The notes beneath the pieces were generated by a model. The model searched no databases. It saw nothing but the letters and a program-made list of their open reading frames with translations, and was not told where the DNA came from. A DNA stretch of 64,000 nt from B25-G16 sp964549945 (lineage in GTDB: Bacteria; Desulfobacterota; DSM-4660; Desulfatiglandales; B25-G16): the NCBI GenBank assembly GCA_964549945.1, contig CAZJXD010000008.1:29107-93106 (forward strand), written 5' to 3'. Shown piece by piece: positions 52,544 to 61,569 of the stretch. How positions within the stretch are numbered: the stretch's first letter is position 1; every line of letters begins with the position of its first letter. A program made the translations under genes and the position numbers.

Positions 52544-53602
52544 CTACTTAGAATATTTTTTAAAAATTTCAACTAGTTTGGCGCAATCTTCGCTTTTTCC
52601 GGCCCACTCATCCCAATAGGGCATGGCAATTTCCCTCATTCGAGCCCATTCGTCGGGAGGAATAGTGGTGAAAATAGCTCCATATTCGCTCTCAGCATTT
52701 GATTGACTGAGCCTATCAAGCTTTGGAGAATTTACCGTAAGCGTCCACATATTTAGCTCATTTGCCTCTCTAATCAAAATATCTCTATATTCCTGAGGTA
52801 ACCTATCTAAGGCCGACATGTTTGCAGCCACTTCAACAGCAGTATTGCAAAGCCAAGGTTTGGATACATATTTCGCTACCTCGTAAATCTTGTAATTGCC
52901 GCCAGCGTAAAGGGCAAACCGACAGCCGTCAATAGTTCCTCTTTGGAGTGCCGTATATATCTCACTTACAGCTACCTGTACAGGAATTCCACCAAATCGC
53001 TTGAGAATTTCAGCCCCCATGCCACCCGATCTGAACTTTTTTCCTTTTAGATCAGATGCTCCATAAATTGGGCTACTTGACATCCAGGTGGTTGCCCCCA
53101 TGGCTTCCCGCATCAGAAAATAAAGGCCATGCTTAGCATAGGCATGGCGCATGATTTCCATATAGTTACTCTCGGTCATCATCTTTAAAAAATCTTCACT
53201 TGTTGGTAGTCCGAAAGGTAAACCCATGCTAAAGTTTGCCTCCGGAATGATTCCAGTATACATTGATCCTACCAAGACTGCCATATCTACAACGCCTGTA
53301 ATTAAGCCCTGAGTAGTTTCCATCGGCTTGAGTATGGCTCCAGGAGTAAAGACATCGATATTGAATTTTCCATTCGTCTTCTCTTTGACATTGCGAACTA
53401 GTTTTACGGCTAAGCCATAAGAAGATACTGCTTGTCCATCAAATGTAGTTTCTGGTGGCATTACGCAGGATTGGCATCTCCAATTGACCTTGGGAAGCTC
53501 CTTTGCAAGGCAAGAGGCTGAAGTTAGTAAGTTGCCCACAAGACCTACTATTAAAACTACGGTAACAGCGCTGATGAATACTAAAAACCTTCTCTTTTCC
53601 AT
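52544..53602 (-). CDS. TRAP transporter solute-binding protein, DctP type
   Basis: A 352-residue periplasmic binding protein of the TRAP (tripartite ATP-independent periplasmic) family. A signal peptide covers residues 1 to about 34 (basic MEKRRF, then FISAVTVVLIVGLVGNLL). The mature protein shows the DctP pattern: GLITGVVDMAVLVGSM in the middle, ASDLKGKKFRSGGMGAEILKRFGGIPVQV, and IYTALQRGTIDGCRFAL. The family binds small carboxylates, including acyl and keto acids. No DctQ/DctM membrane subunits are in the window, so it is an orphan receptor or its partners lie elsewhere. The ATG at 53602 has AAAGGAGGG. Confidence 0.85.
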   Translation of the reverse strand: MEKRRFLVFISAVTVVLIVGLVGNLLTSASCLAKELPKVNWRCQSCVMPPETTFDGQAVSSYGLAVKLVRNVKEKTNGKFNIDVFTPGAILKPMETTQGLITGVVDMAVLVGSMYTGIIPEANFSMGLPFGLPTSEDFLKMMTESNYMEIMRHAYAKHGLYFLMREAMGATTWMSSSPIYGASDLKGKKFRSGGMGAEILKRFGGIPVQVAVSEIYTALQRGTIDGCRFALYAGGNYKIYEVAKYVSKPWLCNTAVEVAANMSALDRLPQEYRDILIREANELNMWTLTVNSPKLDRLSQSNAESEYGAIFTTIPPDEWARMREIAMPYWDEWAGKSEDCAKLVEIFKKYSK

Positions 53603-53672
53603 TTCTTTGCCCTCCTTTTAATTAAAGTTTACCAAAAGCCTCCATTTAAAGCATCTGTATGGAATCTGGAGC

Positions 53673-53695
53673 TGAATTCTCCTCTCCAGAATTCA
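53673..53695. promoter_or_regulatory. Inverted repeat upstream of the TRAP receptor gene
   Basis: TGAATTCT and AGAATTCA form perfect 8-bp arms around 7 bases, 71 bases before the TRAP receptor start. This is a plausible operator for a regulator such as the PAS-HTH protein at 63266. There is no direct evidence. Confidence 0.35.
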
Positions 53696-54018
53696 ACATA
53701 CCGGCACAAAACTGTTTGCTCTATCCACGAAAAATTTTTGCGGGTTTTCTCGTGTATGCAACAAACTACATCAAAGTCATCTTTCAGGGCAGCCTTGGCA
53801 ATGCTACGTCTCAAACCCTACATCTTTAAAACCTGAATCAATAAAACCATCTCGTTACTCTCAGATTCTTCTATCAAGAGGCTCCTTCAATAGACATCTT
53901 TTTCTGAAATCCCAGCAAGAAATAGTGGAGGCGCTCTTCATGGCTATATTCTATTTTTATTCGTATAGCATTTTAGAATAGATAAATAGCTATATTTATA
54001 AAACAATATATTTCAATA

Positions 54019-54043
54019 AATGTCAATAAAAAATTTTGACATT
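54019..54043. promoter_or_regulatory. AT-rich inverted repeat in the divergent control region
   Basis: AATGTCAA and TTGACATT are perfect 8-bp arms around a 9-base spacer, in very AT-rich DNA. The right arm contains TTGACA, and a second TTGACA occurs at 54058. This may be an operator/promoter for the 54632-58754 gene run or the oppositely oriented TRAP gene. Confidence 0.35.
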
Positions 54044-54147
54044 ATTAGAATTTATTCTTGACACATTTTAAAAATATAATTATTTATTAATTTAGTGACC
54101 GCAACATATAGTGTTGTGGGGGCAGGGAGGAAAATTATTCCCGAACA

Positions 54148-54517
54148 TTGGTTAAATTTGAAGAAAGTTTCAGCCTGGAAGCCGCTTTTATTGACGAGTT
54201 GATGATCCTGCGGTGGCCCAATGGATTTCGTTGTCCCCATTGCGGGGCTGAGGATCCATGGCGAACTGCAAGAGGACATTAATGATTGAAAGCTTGTGCA
54301 TATAGGCACAGCGCTCTTAAAACGCTTGCTCTTCGGTACCTATCAGGGTGCCGTACGGCCATCACACCTGATGTACTATTTGAATGAATTTACATTTCGC
54401 TTCAATCGCCGAACTTCAGAATCTCGTGGAAAATTGTCCTAGAGGCTAGTGCAGCAAGCTATGATGGTTGACTCAACTCCCACTAGTTCTCTCCAAAAAC
54501 CGACGCTACGGTTTTGA
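54148..54517 (+). mobile_element. IS1595-family (ISXO2-like) transposase remnant with internal deletion
   Basis: The frame at 54148-54279 encodes the N-terminal helix and zinc ribbon of an IS1595 transposase (LRWPNGFRCPHCGAEDPW) and then stops. From 54293 another frame encodes the C-terminal end (KRLLFGTYQGAVRPSHLMYYL and FTFRFNRRTSESRGKL), interrupted by TAG at 54440 and continuing as RLVQQAMMVDS to 54517. The central catalytic part is missing, so the element is dead. Only about 370 bases remain. Confidence 0.65.
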
Positions 54518-54631
54518 GAGAAAGTAAACAACATTAACCTTGATCCCATAGAAGAAGACTGGGATCACAATATATTATAGGATGCACTGAAATTAAATGC
54601 ATAGTTCAATTTTTCTTGAGGAGTACCTACC

Positions 54632-55078
54632 ATGACTGAAGAAGGGTTAGTGTATCATGGCAAAATCAAGATTCCCTATACCTGGTCTGTAGGAGACTAT
54701 GGGAGCAGGTTTTTTTATGAATTGATGGTCAATAGGGAGATCTGGGCAACGAAATGCCCAGCATGCGGCTTGGTCTTTCTTCCCCCGCGAAAAACCTGTC
54801 CCGACTGCTTTTCTCAACTAGAGAAGTGGATCAAGGTCGGCCCTGAGGGAAAGGTGGTTACCTTTACCATCGTAAGGTATAGCGCCCAACAACATCCAAT
54901 TCCCGCTCCATTTGCAATAGGCGTCATCAAGCTAGAAGGGGCAGATACAGCACTGGTTCACCTCATTGGAGGAGTAGAGATTGATGAGATCTGCTCCGGG
55001 ATGCAGGTTGAGCCAGTATTCAGCGAAGAGAAAAGGGGGAATCTCTTGGATATCGCGTATTTTAAACCCATTAAATGA
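54632..55078 (+). CDS. DUF35 zinc-ribbon/OB-fold protein, lineage 1
   Basis: A 148-residue DUF35 protein with zinc ligands at Cys42, Cys45, Cys56 and Cys59 and an OB fold behind. It is the counterpart of the 45528 protein: both share the QHPIPAPFA-like block and the NILDIKYFKPI-like ending (NLLDIAYFKPIK here). It opens the plus-strand module DUF35-B'-A'-DUF35-enoyl-CoA hydratase. Its stop codon overlaps an in-frame ATG of the next reading, so the two are coupled. The ATG at 54632 has GAGGAG nine bases upstream. As with other DUF35 proteins, it should bind the acyl-CoA moiety for its thiolase-fold partner. Confidence 0.82.
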   Translation: MTEEGLVYHGKIKIPYTWSVGDYGSRFFYELMVNREIWATKCPACGLVFLPPRKTCPDCFSQLEKWIKVGPEGKVVTFTIVRYSAQQHPIPAPFAIGVIKLEGADTALVHLIGGVEIDEICSGMQVEPVFSEEKRGNLLDIAYFKPIK

Positions 55079-55101
55079 TTGCACTGAAAGGAATGCTGAC
55101 C

Positions 55102-56241
55102 GTGGAACGAGTTGCAATAATCGGGCTAGGGCAAACGACTTATGAAAGGGAAAAGACAGAAGAGACATGCGCTGATCTGGTCTTCGAGGCAGTCACAAAA
55201 GCATTAGAGGATGCGAAGATACGCATGGAGGACATAGATAATGTTGTGACCGTTTCTAATGATTTCTGGGATGGCCGGACCATTTCCAGTATGGCCATTA
55301 CCGAGGCGTGTGGCTCATACGGAAAATCGGTATCTACAGTAGAGGGAGACGGTACCTTTGGTGCCCTCTACGGGCTAATGAGAACCCTATCCGGATCCTT
55401 TCGCACCACATTAGTAGTTGCGCACTGCAAGGGTTCAGAGGGATCCAACCATCTCATAACCAACGCCATATTTAATCCCGTCTATGAAAGGATTCTCGGT
55501 CTAGATAGCATCTCCTCATCAGCCCTTCAGGCGAGAAGGTACATGGATAAATACGGCATCATACAGGAGCAGTGTGCACTTGTTTCGGTGAAAAACCACA
55601 AGAACGCCCGGCATAACCCGTTTGCGCAGATCGCCATGGATATCACCGTCGAGGATGTGATGAAATCGAGAATGCTCTCCGATCCTATAAAGCTGTTAGA
55701 CGCATCACCCATCTCTGATGGGGCGTGTGCCATCATTCTTGCTGAGGAGCGGATGGCAAAGAAAGTGACCACCAAACCCATCTGGGTAAAAGGTGTGGGC
55801 CATTCCGCAGATGCTCACAATCTGGGAGATAGGGACCTCGCCGAACCTGATGCCCTTATAAAAGCTGCCAAAAAGGCGTACGATATGGCAGGCATTCGGG
55901 AGCCTTTTAAGGCGATTGATGTCGCAGAGATCTACGATGCCTTCAGTTATCAGGAGCTCCTCTGGAGCGAGGGATTGGGGTTTTGCGAGCGCGGGAGGGG
56001 AGGGGCATTGATCGAATCTGGTGCGACCGAACATGACGGTGACCTCCCAATCAATCCCTCTGGTGGGGTACTCTCAGCCCACCCGGTGCTCGTAGCGGGA
56101 TTAGCTCGGATTGCCGAGATAGCTCTTCAGTTGAGGGAAGAGGGTGGGGAGCGTCAGGTGGAGGGTGCCGGTGTAGGGCTTGCCCATGGCATAAACGGGG
56201 CATGCGGGCAGGCTCATTGTGTGTGGATTCTCGAAAAATAA
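55102..56241 (+). CDS. Thiolase-fold protein, subunit type B', thiolase catalytic residues absent
   Basis: A 379-residue thiolase-fold protein and the counterpart of type B at 47700. The cysteine position reads STVEGDGTFGALYG (no cysteine), the HDCF-like motif is AEIYDAFSYQELLWSEG with tyrosine for histidine, and the C-terminal motif is LSAHPVLVAGLAR, where the glycine of GHP is lost but a histidine remains. I chose GTG 55102 (MERVAIIGLG), because AAAGGA lies nine bases upstream and the protein then aligns with the other N-termini. ATGs at 55075 and 55093 are alternatives. It follows the DUF35 gene directly and is 21 bases ahead of the A' gene. Confidence 0.8.
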   Translation: MERVAIIGLGQTTYEREKTEETCADLVFEAVTKALEDAKIRMEDIDNVVTVSNDFWDGRTISSMAITEACGSYGKSVSTVEGDGTFGALYGLMRTLSGSFRTTLVVAHCKGSEGSNHLITNAIFNPVYERILGLDSISSSALQARRYMDKYGIIQEQCALVSVKNHKNARHNPFAQIAMDITVEDVMKSRMLSDPIKLLDASPISDGACAIILAEERMAKKVTTKPIWVKGVGHSADAHNLGDRDLAEPDALIKAAKKAYDMAGIREPFKAIDVAEIYDAFSYQELLWSEGLGFCERGRGGALIESGATEHDGDLPINPSGGVLSAHPVLVAGLARIAEIALQLREEGGERQVEGAGVGLAHGINGACGQAHCVWILEK

Positions 56242-56262
56242 CTATAGAAAGAGAGAAATAAT

Positions 56263-57423
56263 ATGGGTCAAAGGGTAGCCATTGTCGGTACTGGTCAGAC
56301 ATACCACAAAAGCAACCGTAAGGATGTGAATGGGGTTGAACTCATTCAAGAGGCTGCGGCCAGAGCCTTAGAAGATGCTGGATTAACCCGCAAGGAAATT
56401 GATGCGGTCGTCATTGGCAATATGGATCACTTCGAGGGAATCAACTATGCGGATATGTGGAGCATCGATGGAAACGGCGGTCTCCACAAGCCTGTGATGA
56501 AGGTCACCACCGGAGGTACCACCGGTACCACCGTGGCCATAGCCGGCTACTACCATGTTGCCTCGAGTCTATTTGATATAGTGCTGGCCATTGGCTGGGA
56601 GAAGAACTCCGAGTCCGACACCACCGCAGCCATTAACACCGTTGCTGATCCTTACTGGGAGCGTCCTACATACGGTGGGGCGATAACTGGATTGGCAAGC
56701 AATGCAGGAGCTTGGATGCATAAATATGGCATCACCGAACGAGACGCGGCACTCATTTCGGTGAGGGATCGAAAGAATGCACTGAAAAATCCTTACGCCC
56801 ATCTGAGAAAGGAGATTACCGTCGACGACGTCCTCAAATCCCCCATGCTGGCTTACCCCATCAAACTTCTGGATATCTGCCCTAGGACAGACGGGGCCTG
56901 CGCAGTCGTATTTGCTTCAGAGGATCGTGTTCAACACATTACGGACAAACCAGCCTGGATCCATCAGGTCTCAACAAGGCATAATCTTGCCTATTTTGGT
57001 GACTTGGATAGATCTTTGATAATACCAACTCTATCTGAGGCTTCTGCGGAGGTGTACAGGAACGAGGGGATTAAGGATCCCCTCCGCGAACTGGATGTGG
57101 TTGAGATGTACACGCCGTCTTCGTTTGCGGGGTTGATGTGGATTAGCGCCCTTGGATTGTGTGAGGCAGGGGAAGAAGTAAGATTGGTCTCTGATGGGGT
57201 AACCGAGATGGATGGAGAACTTCCCATAAATCCATCGGGAGGGGTGATCTCCACCAACTGTATCGGTGCCACTGGCCTCATTAGGGTTGCGGAGGCGGCC
57301 ATGCAGGTGAGCGGAAAAGCAGGTGCACATCAAGTTGAGGGCGCTGAATTGGCACTTGCCACGGGGTTTGGAGGCTGTCAATGGTCGGACGTAATTCTTA
57401 TCGGGAGCGACAAGAACAAGTAA
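56263..57423 (+). CDS. Thiolase-fold protein, subunit type A', thiolase catalytic residues absent
   Basis: A 386-residue thiolase-fold protein and the counterpart of type A at 46522, with the shared DHFEGINYADMWSIDG/DLFEGHNLFDTISVEG region. The cysteine position reads VTTGGTTGTTVA (no cysteine). The HDCF-like motif is VEMYTPSSFAGL with tyrosine for histidine, and the C-terminal motif ISTNCIGATG has an N-C in place of the GHP histidine. It is 21 bases downstream of B' and 20 bases upstream of a second DUF35 gene. I infer that A' and B' form a heteromeric enzyme. The start ATG at 56263 gives MGQRVAIVGTGQTYHK. Confidence 0.8.
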   Translation: MGQRVAIVGTGQTYHKSNRKDVNGVELIQEAAARALEDAGLTRKEIDAVVIGNMDHFEGINYADMWSIDGNGGLHKPVMKVTTGGTTGTTVAIAGYYHVASSLFDIVLAIGWEKNSESDTTAAINTVADPYWERPTYGGAITGLASNAGAWMHKYGITERDAALISVRDRKNALKNPYAHLRKEITVDDVLKSPMLAYPIKLLDICPRTDGACAVVFASEDRVQHITDKPAWIHQVSTRHNLAYFGDLDRSLIIPTLSEASAEVYRNEGIKDPLRELDVVEMYTPSSFAGLMWISALGLCEAGEEVRLVSDGVTEMDGELPINPSGGVISTNCIGATGLIRVAEAAMQVSGKAGAHQVEGAELALATGFGGCQWSDVILIGSDKNK

Positions 57424-57443
57424 GAGTTAAAAAGGGAGCTTGA

Positions 57444-57926
57444 ATGATGTCAAAGCTTGAGTACCCATTACTAACCATTTCTTCCTATATCGAGCAACCA
57501 TATCAGTATTCAATAGGAAGGTACGGTGCAAGGCTCGTAAAGGAACTGAAGGATAACAAGAAGATCGTGGGCAGTAAATGCCCTAAATGCGGTCGTGTCT
57601 ATTTGCCTCCCAGGCAGGTATGCGGTAGGTGTTTCAAAAAGATGGATGAGTTTGCTGAAGTAAGCAGCAGGGGGACCCTCGATAGCTTCACCGTGGTATA
57701 TTTTTCATTCATAGATCCAGAGACCGGCGAGAAGAAGCCGGTTCCATATGGCTATGGGTGCATAATGCTCGACGGCGCAGATAGTGGTTTTATCCATTTT
57801 ATTGAAGAAACAAATCTTGATAAACTCAAAATAGGTCTAAGGGTAGAGGCTGTCTTTGAGGAAAAGAGGACTGGAAATTTTAGGGATATCAAATACTTCA
57901 GAATACTCGAAGATGAAGAAAAATGA
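57444..57926 (+). CDS. DUF35 zinc-ribbon/OB-fold protein, lineage 2
   Basis: A 160-residue DUF35 protein with zinc ligands at Cys46, Cys49, Cys60 and Cys63 and an OB fold. It shares with the 46003 protein the DPETG insert followed by VPY, which marks the second DUF35 sublineage. Each four-gene module thus carries one member of each sublineage. It lies 20 bases after A' and 51 bases before the enoyl-CoA hydratase gene. Starts at 57444 and 57447 (both ATG) cannot be separated; the difference is one residue. It is the likely structural partner of A' by analogy with the 46522/46003 pair. Confidence 0.82.
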   Translation: MMSKLEYPLLTISSYIEQPYQYSIGRYGARLVKELKDNKKIVGSKCPKCGRVYLPPRQVCGRCFKKMDEFAEVSSRGTLDSFTVVYFSFIDPETGEKKPVPYGYGCIMLDGADSGFIHFIEETNLDKLKIGLRVEAVFEEKRTGNFRDIKYFRILEDEEK

Positions 57927-57977
57927 AGGGGATGAAAAGTCATCTTCGATTTTAATCACAAAAAGGGGGCATTTACA

Positions 57978-58754
57978 GTGAATTTCAAGACTATAGTATT
58001 TGAAAAAGAAAATAATATTGCAAAAATTACCCTTAATAATCCAAAAACGATGAATGCACTGAATCTTGATATGCGGTTAGATTTGCTAGAAGTTTTTAGG
58101 CAGATCGCTGATGATGACTTAATAAAAGTAGTTGTAATAACTGGTTCTGGAAAAGCTTTTTGTTCTGGAGGCGATATCAGAAGCATGGAAGGAGAGATAG
58201 CTGTTTCTACAAGGGTGCGTCTCAAAAAAGCACAAAAAGTAACCATGGCCATGTGGGAATTGGAAAAACCTATCATAGGGGCCATAAATGGCTTTGCTGC
58301 AGGTGGTGGATGCAGCATCGCTCTGGCTTGCGATATTTTGATAGCTTCGGAAGATGCTCAGTTTATCCAATCCTTTATTAGAATTGGGGCAATACCTGAT
58401 ATGGGGTCATATTATTTGTTGCCTCTTCGAGTCGGAATTCCTAAGGCCAAAGAATTAATGTTTAGTGGCGATTCAATTAATGCTAAGGAGGCTGAACGCA
58501 TAGGTCTTATTAATAGAGTAGTTGCTCCTGAAAAACTGGAAGAAGAGGCCTTCTCTTTAGCCAGACGTTTAGCAAACGGCCCAAGTCAAGCCTATGCCAT
58601 GATCAAAGCAGCCTTAAATCGTTGGCCAGCTCCTTTAGAATCATTTTTAGAAATAGAGACCACCATGCAGGCAGTGGCTTTCAGTAGTCAAGATTTTGAC
58701 GAAGGACGAAGATCATTTATAGAAAAAAGAAAGCCTATCTTTCAAGGGAAGTGA
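57978..58754 (+). CDS. Enoyl-CoA hydratase/isomerase family protein
   Basis: A 258-residue crotonase-fold protein. The oxyanion-hole segments are GKAFCSGGDIRSM near residues 58-70 and GFAAGGGCSIALACD near 102-116. The first catalytic glutamate position of classic enoyl-CoA hydratase is not obviously conserved (region FIRIGAIPDMGS has aspartate nearby), so isomerase or another crotonase reaction is possible. The DNA is clearly more AT-rich than that of its neighbours. The start is GTG 57978 behind a GGGGG stretch. It ends 2 bases from the end of the convergent acyl-CoA synthetase gene and belongs to the plus-strand module. Confidence 0.82.
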   Translation: MNFKTIVFEKENNIAKITLNNPKTMNALNLDMRLDLLEVFRQIADDDLIKVVVITGSGKAFCSGGDIRSMEGEIAVSTRVRLKKAQKVTMAMWELEKPIIGAINGFAAGGGCSIALACDILIASEDAQFIQSFIRIGAIPDMGSYYLLPLRVGIPKAKELMFSGDSINAKEAERIGLINRVVAPEKLEEEAFSLARRLANGPSQAYAMIKAALNRWPAPLESFLEIETTMQAVAFSSQDFDEGRRSFIEKRKPIFQGK

Positions 58755-58756
58755 AT

Positions 58757-60307
58757 TTATATTTTGTGCCCTCTATTCTTCCAGTATGGTTCCCTAAGCT
58801 TATGCTTAAGAATTTTTCCGGTAGGGTTCTTTGGAAGTATTTCCACGAAGTTTACACTTTTCGGTTTCTTATAGCTGGCTATGTTTTTTTTACAGTGCTC
58901 AATGATATCTCCTTCGGTAAGTGTGGCGCCAGCCTTTCTCACAATAATAGCCTTGACTGCCTCACCCCAGGTATCGTCAGGGACACCAATAACAGCCACT
59001 TCCGCTACTCCATCTAGCTGAATGATAATATCTTCAACTTCTTTAGGATAAATGTTTTCCCCGCCGGAAATAATCATGTCTTTCTTGCGATCTACAATAT
59101 AAAGATAGCCGTATTCATCCATATAGCCCATATCACCGGTGTAATACCAACCATCTCTGATACATTCCACAGTTGCATCAGGCATATTATGGTAACCCTT
59201 CATCACCGTTTCACCAGAGCCGATGATTTCACCCACTACCCCTGGAGAACAATCACTACCATTTTCATCAACTACCTTCACCTCAACATTGAGGATCGGC
59301 CTTCCGACGGATCTAAGTTTCTTTTTGTCATGATCTGTACCATATAATAAATGATCTTCAGGAGGCAGGATGGTCATTATTGGGCTCATCTCCGTCATCC
59401 CAAATGATCCATAAAAAGCGCATCCAAACTTCTTCATAGCGCGCCTTAAAAGTGGCAAGGGCATGGGAGCACCTGCATATGTAATTACTTCGAGAGAACT
59501 GAGATCAAACTTATCAAAGTCTGGATAATCTAGGAGGAACTTAAACATCACAGGCGCAAGCCCCATTCGGCTAACCCCTTCTTTATTGATGGTAGAAAGG
59601 ACTGCTTCGGAGTCGAATTTATCCAAGAAGATATTAGTGCCACCCATAAAAATGCAATTTAAAGGGGAATATAAGCCGATATGAAAAATAGGAAGTACAG
59701 AGAGGAATTTGGTGCTTCGTAGCCACTGCATTTCAATGATTGTATTTACGGCATTCGATATGATATTCTTGTGACTCAGCATGACTCCCTTAGGCCGACC
59801 TGTTGTTCCGCTAGTATAGATTTGGAGTACCGTATCATCGTATCCTACATTCACTTCAGGCTCTTTTTTAGAATAATCTGAGACGAGAACTCCATAATCA
59901 AGTGTTTCTGGCATAGAATAATCTATGGTGACGAACTGAACTTTGTTTCCCAGGTTTTGGCGTAAAGGTTCGAAGAGGTATTCAAAATGTTTCGATAAAA
60001 ATACAATTCTTGCTTCAGAATCCTTGATTAAAAATGTTAATTCTTTAGGAGATAGTCGCCAATTAAGGTTGGTAGAAACAGCACCGATTTTAACTATTGC
60101 AAAAAAAACCTCCAAAAAGTTATGAGAGTTGTGGCAAATAACAGCTACTCTATCTTGAGGCTTTACTCCAATGCTCTTCAGGGCATTTGCTAAAGAGTTA
60201 GTTCGTTCGTTTAGCTGGCAATATGTCAGGCGGATATCCTTAAAAATCGAGGCGGTTTTGTTTGGGTACAATTTGGCGGCTCTTGTTAATAATTCTCCAA
60301 CAAACAT
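58757..60307 (-). CDS. AMP-dependent acyl-CoA synthetase
   Basis: A 516-residue ANL-family ligase. The adenylate loop reads IYTSGTTGRPKGVMLSHKN, followed by SFGMTEMSP (A5), WYYTGDMGYMDEYGYLYIVDRKKDMI (A8) and the catalytic lysine in NPTGKILKHKLRE. It resembles long/medium-chain and aromatic acyl-CoA ligases; the substrate cannot be named. The ATG at 60307 with AAGGAGG nine bases upstream is preferred to a 552-codon reading from 60415 that would overlap the thiolase gene. It follows the thiolase gene by about 75 bases and probably belongs to the same operon, so it could supply CoA esters to the condensing enzymes. Confidence 0.85.
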   Translation of the reverse strand: MFVGELLTRAAKLYPNKTASIFKDIRLTYCQLNERTNSLANALKSIGVKPQDRVAVICHNSHNFLEVFFAIVKIGAVSTNLNWRLSPKELTFLIKDSEARIVFLSKHFEYLFEPLRQNLGNKVQFVTIDYSMPETLDYGVLVSDYSKKEPEVNVGYDDTVLQIYTSGTTGRPKGVMLSHKNIISNAVNTIIEMQWLRSTKFLSVLPIFHIGLYSPLNCIFMGGTNIFLDKFDSEAVLSTINKEGVSRMGLAPVMFKFLLDYPDFDKFDLSSLEVITYAGAPMPLPLLRRAMKKFGCAFYGSFGMTEMSPIMTILPPEDHLLYGTDHDKKKLRSVGRPILNVEVKVVDENGSDCSPGVVGEIIGSGETVMKGYHNMPDATVECIRDGWYYTGDMGYMDEYGYLYIVDRKKDMIISGGENIYPKEVEDIIIQLDGVAEVAVIGVPDDTWGEAVKAIIVRKAGATLTEGDIIEHCKKNIASYKKPKSVNFVEILPKNPTGKILKHKLREPYWKNRGHKI

Positions 60308-60380
60308 AATGCCATCCCTCCTTGATGCAAACTTACGACTTGAATATTGACACGTGTTCGGTAATAGTAGGTTGTTTGTG

Positions 60381-61568
60381 CTATCCTTTCTCATTCCCAA
60401 AAATCGCAACGGCACTTATCTGTGGGGGGCCACCAAAGGTATGAGAAAGGCCCCTATGAACGTTTTTAAGCTGACGTTCCGGTAAATCGGCCTTGCCTTG
60501 TAGCTGTTTGTAGACCTCATAAGTCATCCTAATTCCACTCGCTCCTACAGGATGACCGAAACACTTGAGACCTCCATCTGCATTGACGGGAAGTCGTCCG
60601 GTGATCTCAAAGAAACCCGAATCTATATCTTCTTTGGCCTTTCCTCTCTCGCTGAAACCAAAATCTTCATAGATGCAAAGCTCAGTACAAGTAAAACAGT
60701 CATGCACTTCAGCAATATCCAGTTCTTCCCGAGGGTTAGTGATTCCTGCCATTTGATAAGCCTGTCTAGATGAAGAGATTAAGGAACTGAAGCTGGTCCA
60801 TTCGAATCCTGGCCTGAATTGAGGACTCATCGAGTCCATGGCTATACCGAAACCTTTTACATATATTGGATCGTCCCTGAAACTCTTTGTCATATCTGCA
60901 CGAGTAATAATAGCCGCTGCTGCACCATCGCTATTTCCACAGCAATCAAAGAGACCCAATGGCCAGGCGATGATAGGCGCCTTCAGGACTTGTTCTACTG
61001 TAATCTCGTTATGAAAATGTGCCTTAGGGCACATGGTTCCATTGTGATGATTTTTTACGGCAATCTTGGCCAACATCTCTCTGCCTTGGTCGGGACTGAA
61101 GCCATAGGTTTCAAAATATCTGGTGGCAATATTCCCGAATGATCCGGGCGAAGTGCGCCGAGTCTCATAGACTGGATGCATCCCTCGACCGATTCCAAGG
61201 CCGCCAAAACCCGTGTCTTTGAGTTTCTCAACACCAAGTGCCAGCACCACATCAGAAACCCCGCTGGCAACTGCCATGACTGCATTGATCAATGCGATGT
61301 GCCCTGTGACACACCAGTTTTCGTTACGAATAACGGCGATATCTCTCAACTTAAGGGTATCAGCCGCAAGGCTCCCCGCTACCCCCTGAATGGGAGCGGT
61401 GACCGTACCGAGATAACATGCCTGGATATCCTCAGGCCCTAACCCAGCATCTTCATAAGCTTCATATGCCGCTTCAATAGCAAGATCGCTCAAGCTAGCA
61501 TCCCAGCGTTCTCCAAATTGGGAGCATCCCATGCCAACAATGCCTACTTTATCCCTTATGCTCTCCAT
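60381..61568 (-). CDS. SCP2-type thiolase with intact catalytic residues
   Basis: A 395-residue thiolase of the SCP2/archaeal acetyl-CoA acetyltransferase type. Unlike the other four thiolase-fold proteins here, it keeps the nucleophile: Cys86 in NENWCVTGH. The SCP2-type histidine is present in AEVHDCFTCTEL, and the third in CFGHPVGASG. It should therefore condense or cleave acyl-CoAs. The preferred start is ATG 61568 (GGAGGG upstream); an earlier ATG at 61583 adds five residues. It is one base behind the HMG-CoA-synthase-like gene, the tightest spacing in this region, which indicates a shared complex or pathway. Confidence 0.85.
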   Translation of the reverse strand: MESIRDKVGIVGMGCSQFGERWDASLSDLAIEAAYEAYEDAGLGPEDIQACYLGTVTAPIQGVAGSLAADTLKLRDIAVIRNENWCVTGHIALINAVMAVASGVSDVVLALGVEKLKDTGFGGLGIGRGMHPVYETRRTSPGSFGNIATRYFETYGFSPDQGREMLAKIAVKNHHNGTMCPKAHFHNEITVEQVLKAPIIAWPLGLFDCCGNSDGAAAAIITRADMTKSFRDDPIYVKGFGIAMDSMSPQFRPGFEWTSFSSLISSSRQAYQMAGITNPREELDIAEVHDCFTCTELCIYEDFGFSERGKAKEDIDSGFFEITGRLPVNADGGLKCFGHPVGASGIRMTYEVYKQLQGKADLPERQLKNVHRGLSHTFGGPPQISAVAIFGNEKG

Positions 61569-61569
61569 A

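Noticed and set aside
54148..54517. Active transposase gene
   Set aside because: The N- and C-terminal parts are in different frames with the catalytic centre deleted and a further stop codon, so it is a remnant.
46522..57423. Annotation of 46522, 47700, 55102 and 56263 as acetyl-CoA acetyltransferases
   Set aside because: They have the thiolase fold but lack the nucleophilic cysteine, and the catalytic histidines are altered or missing, so thiolase activity is not supported.
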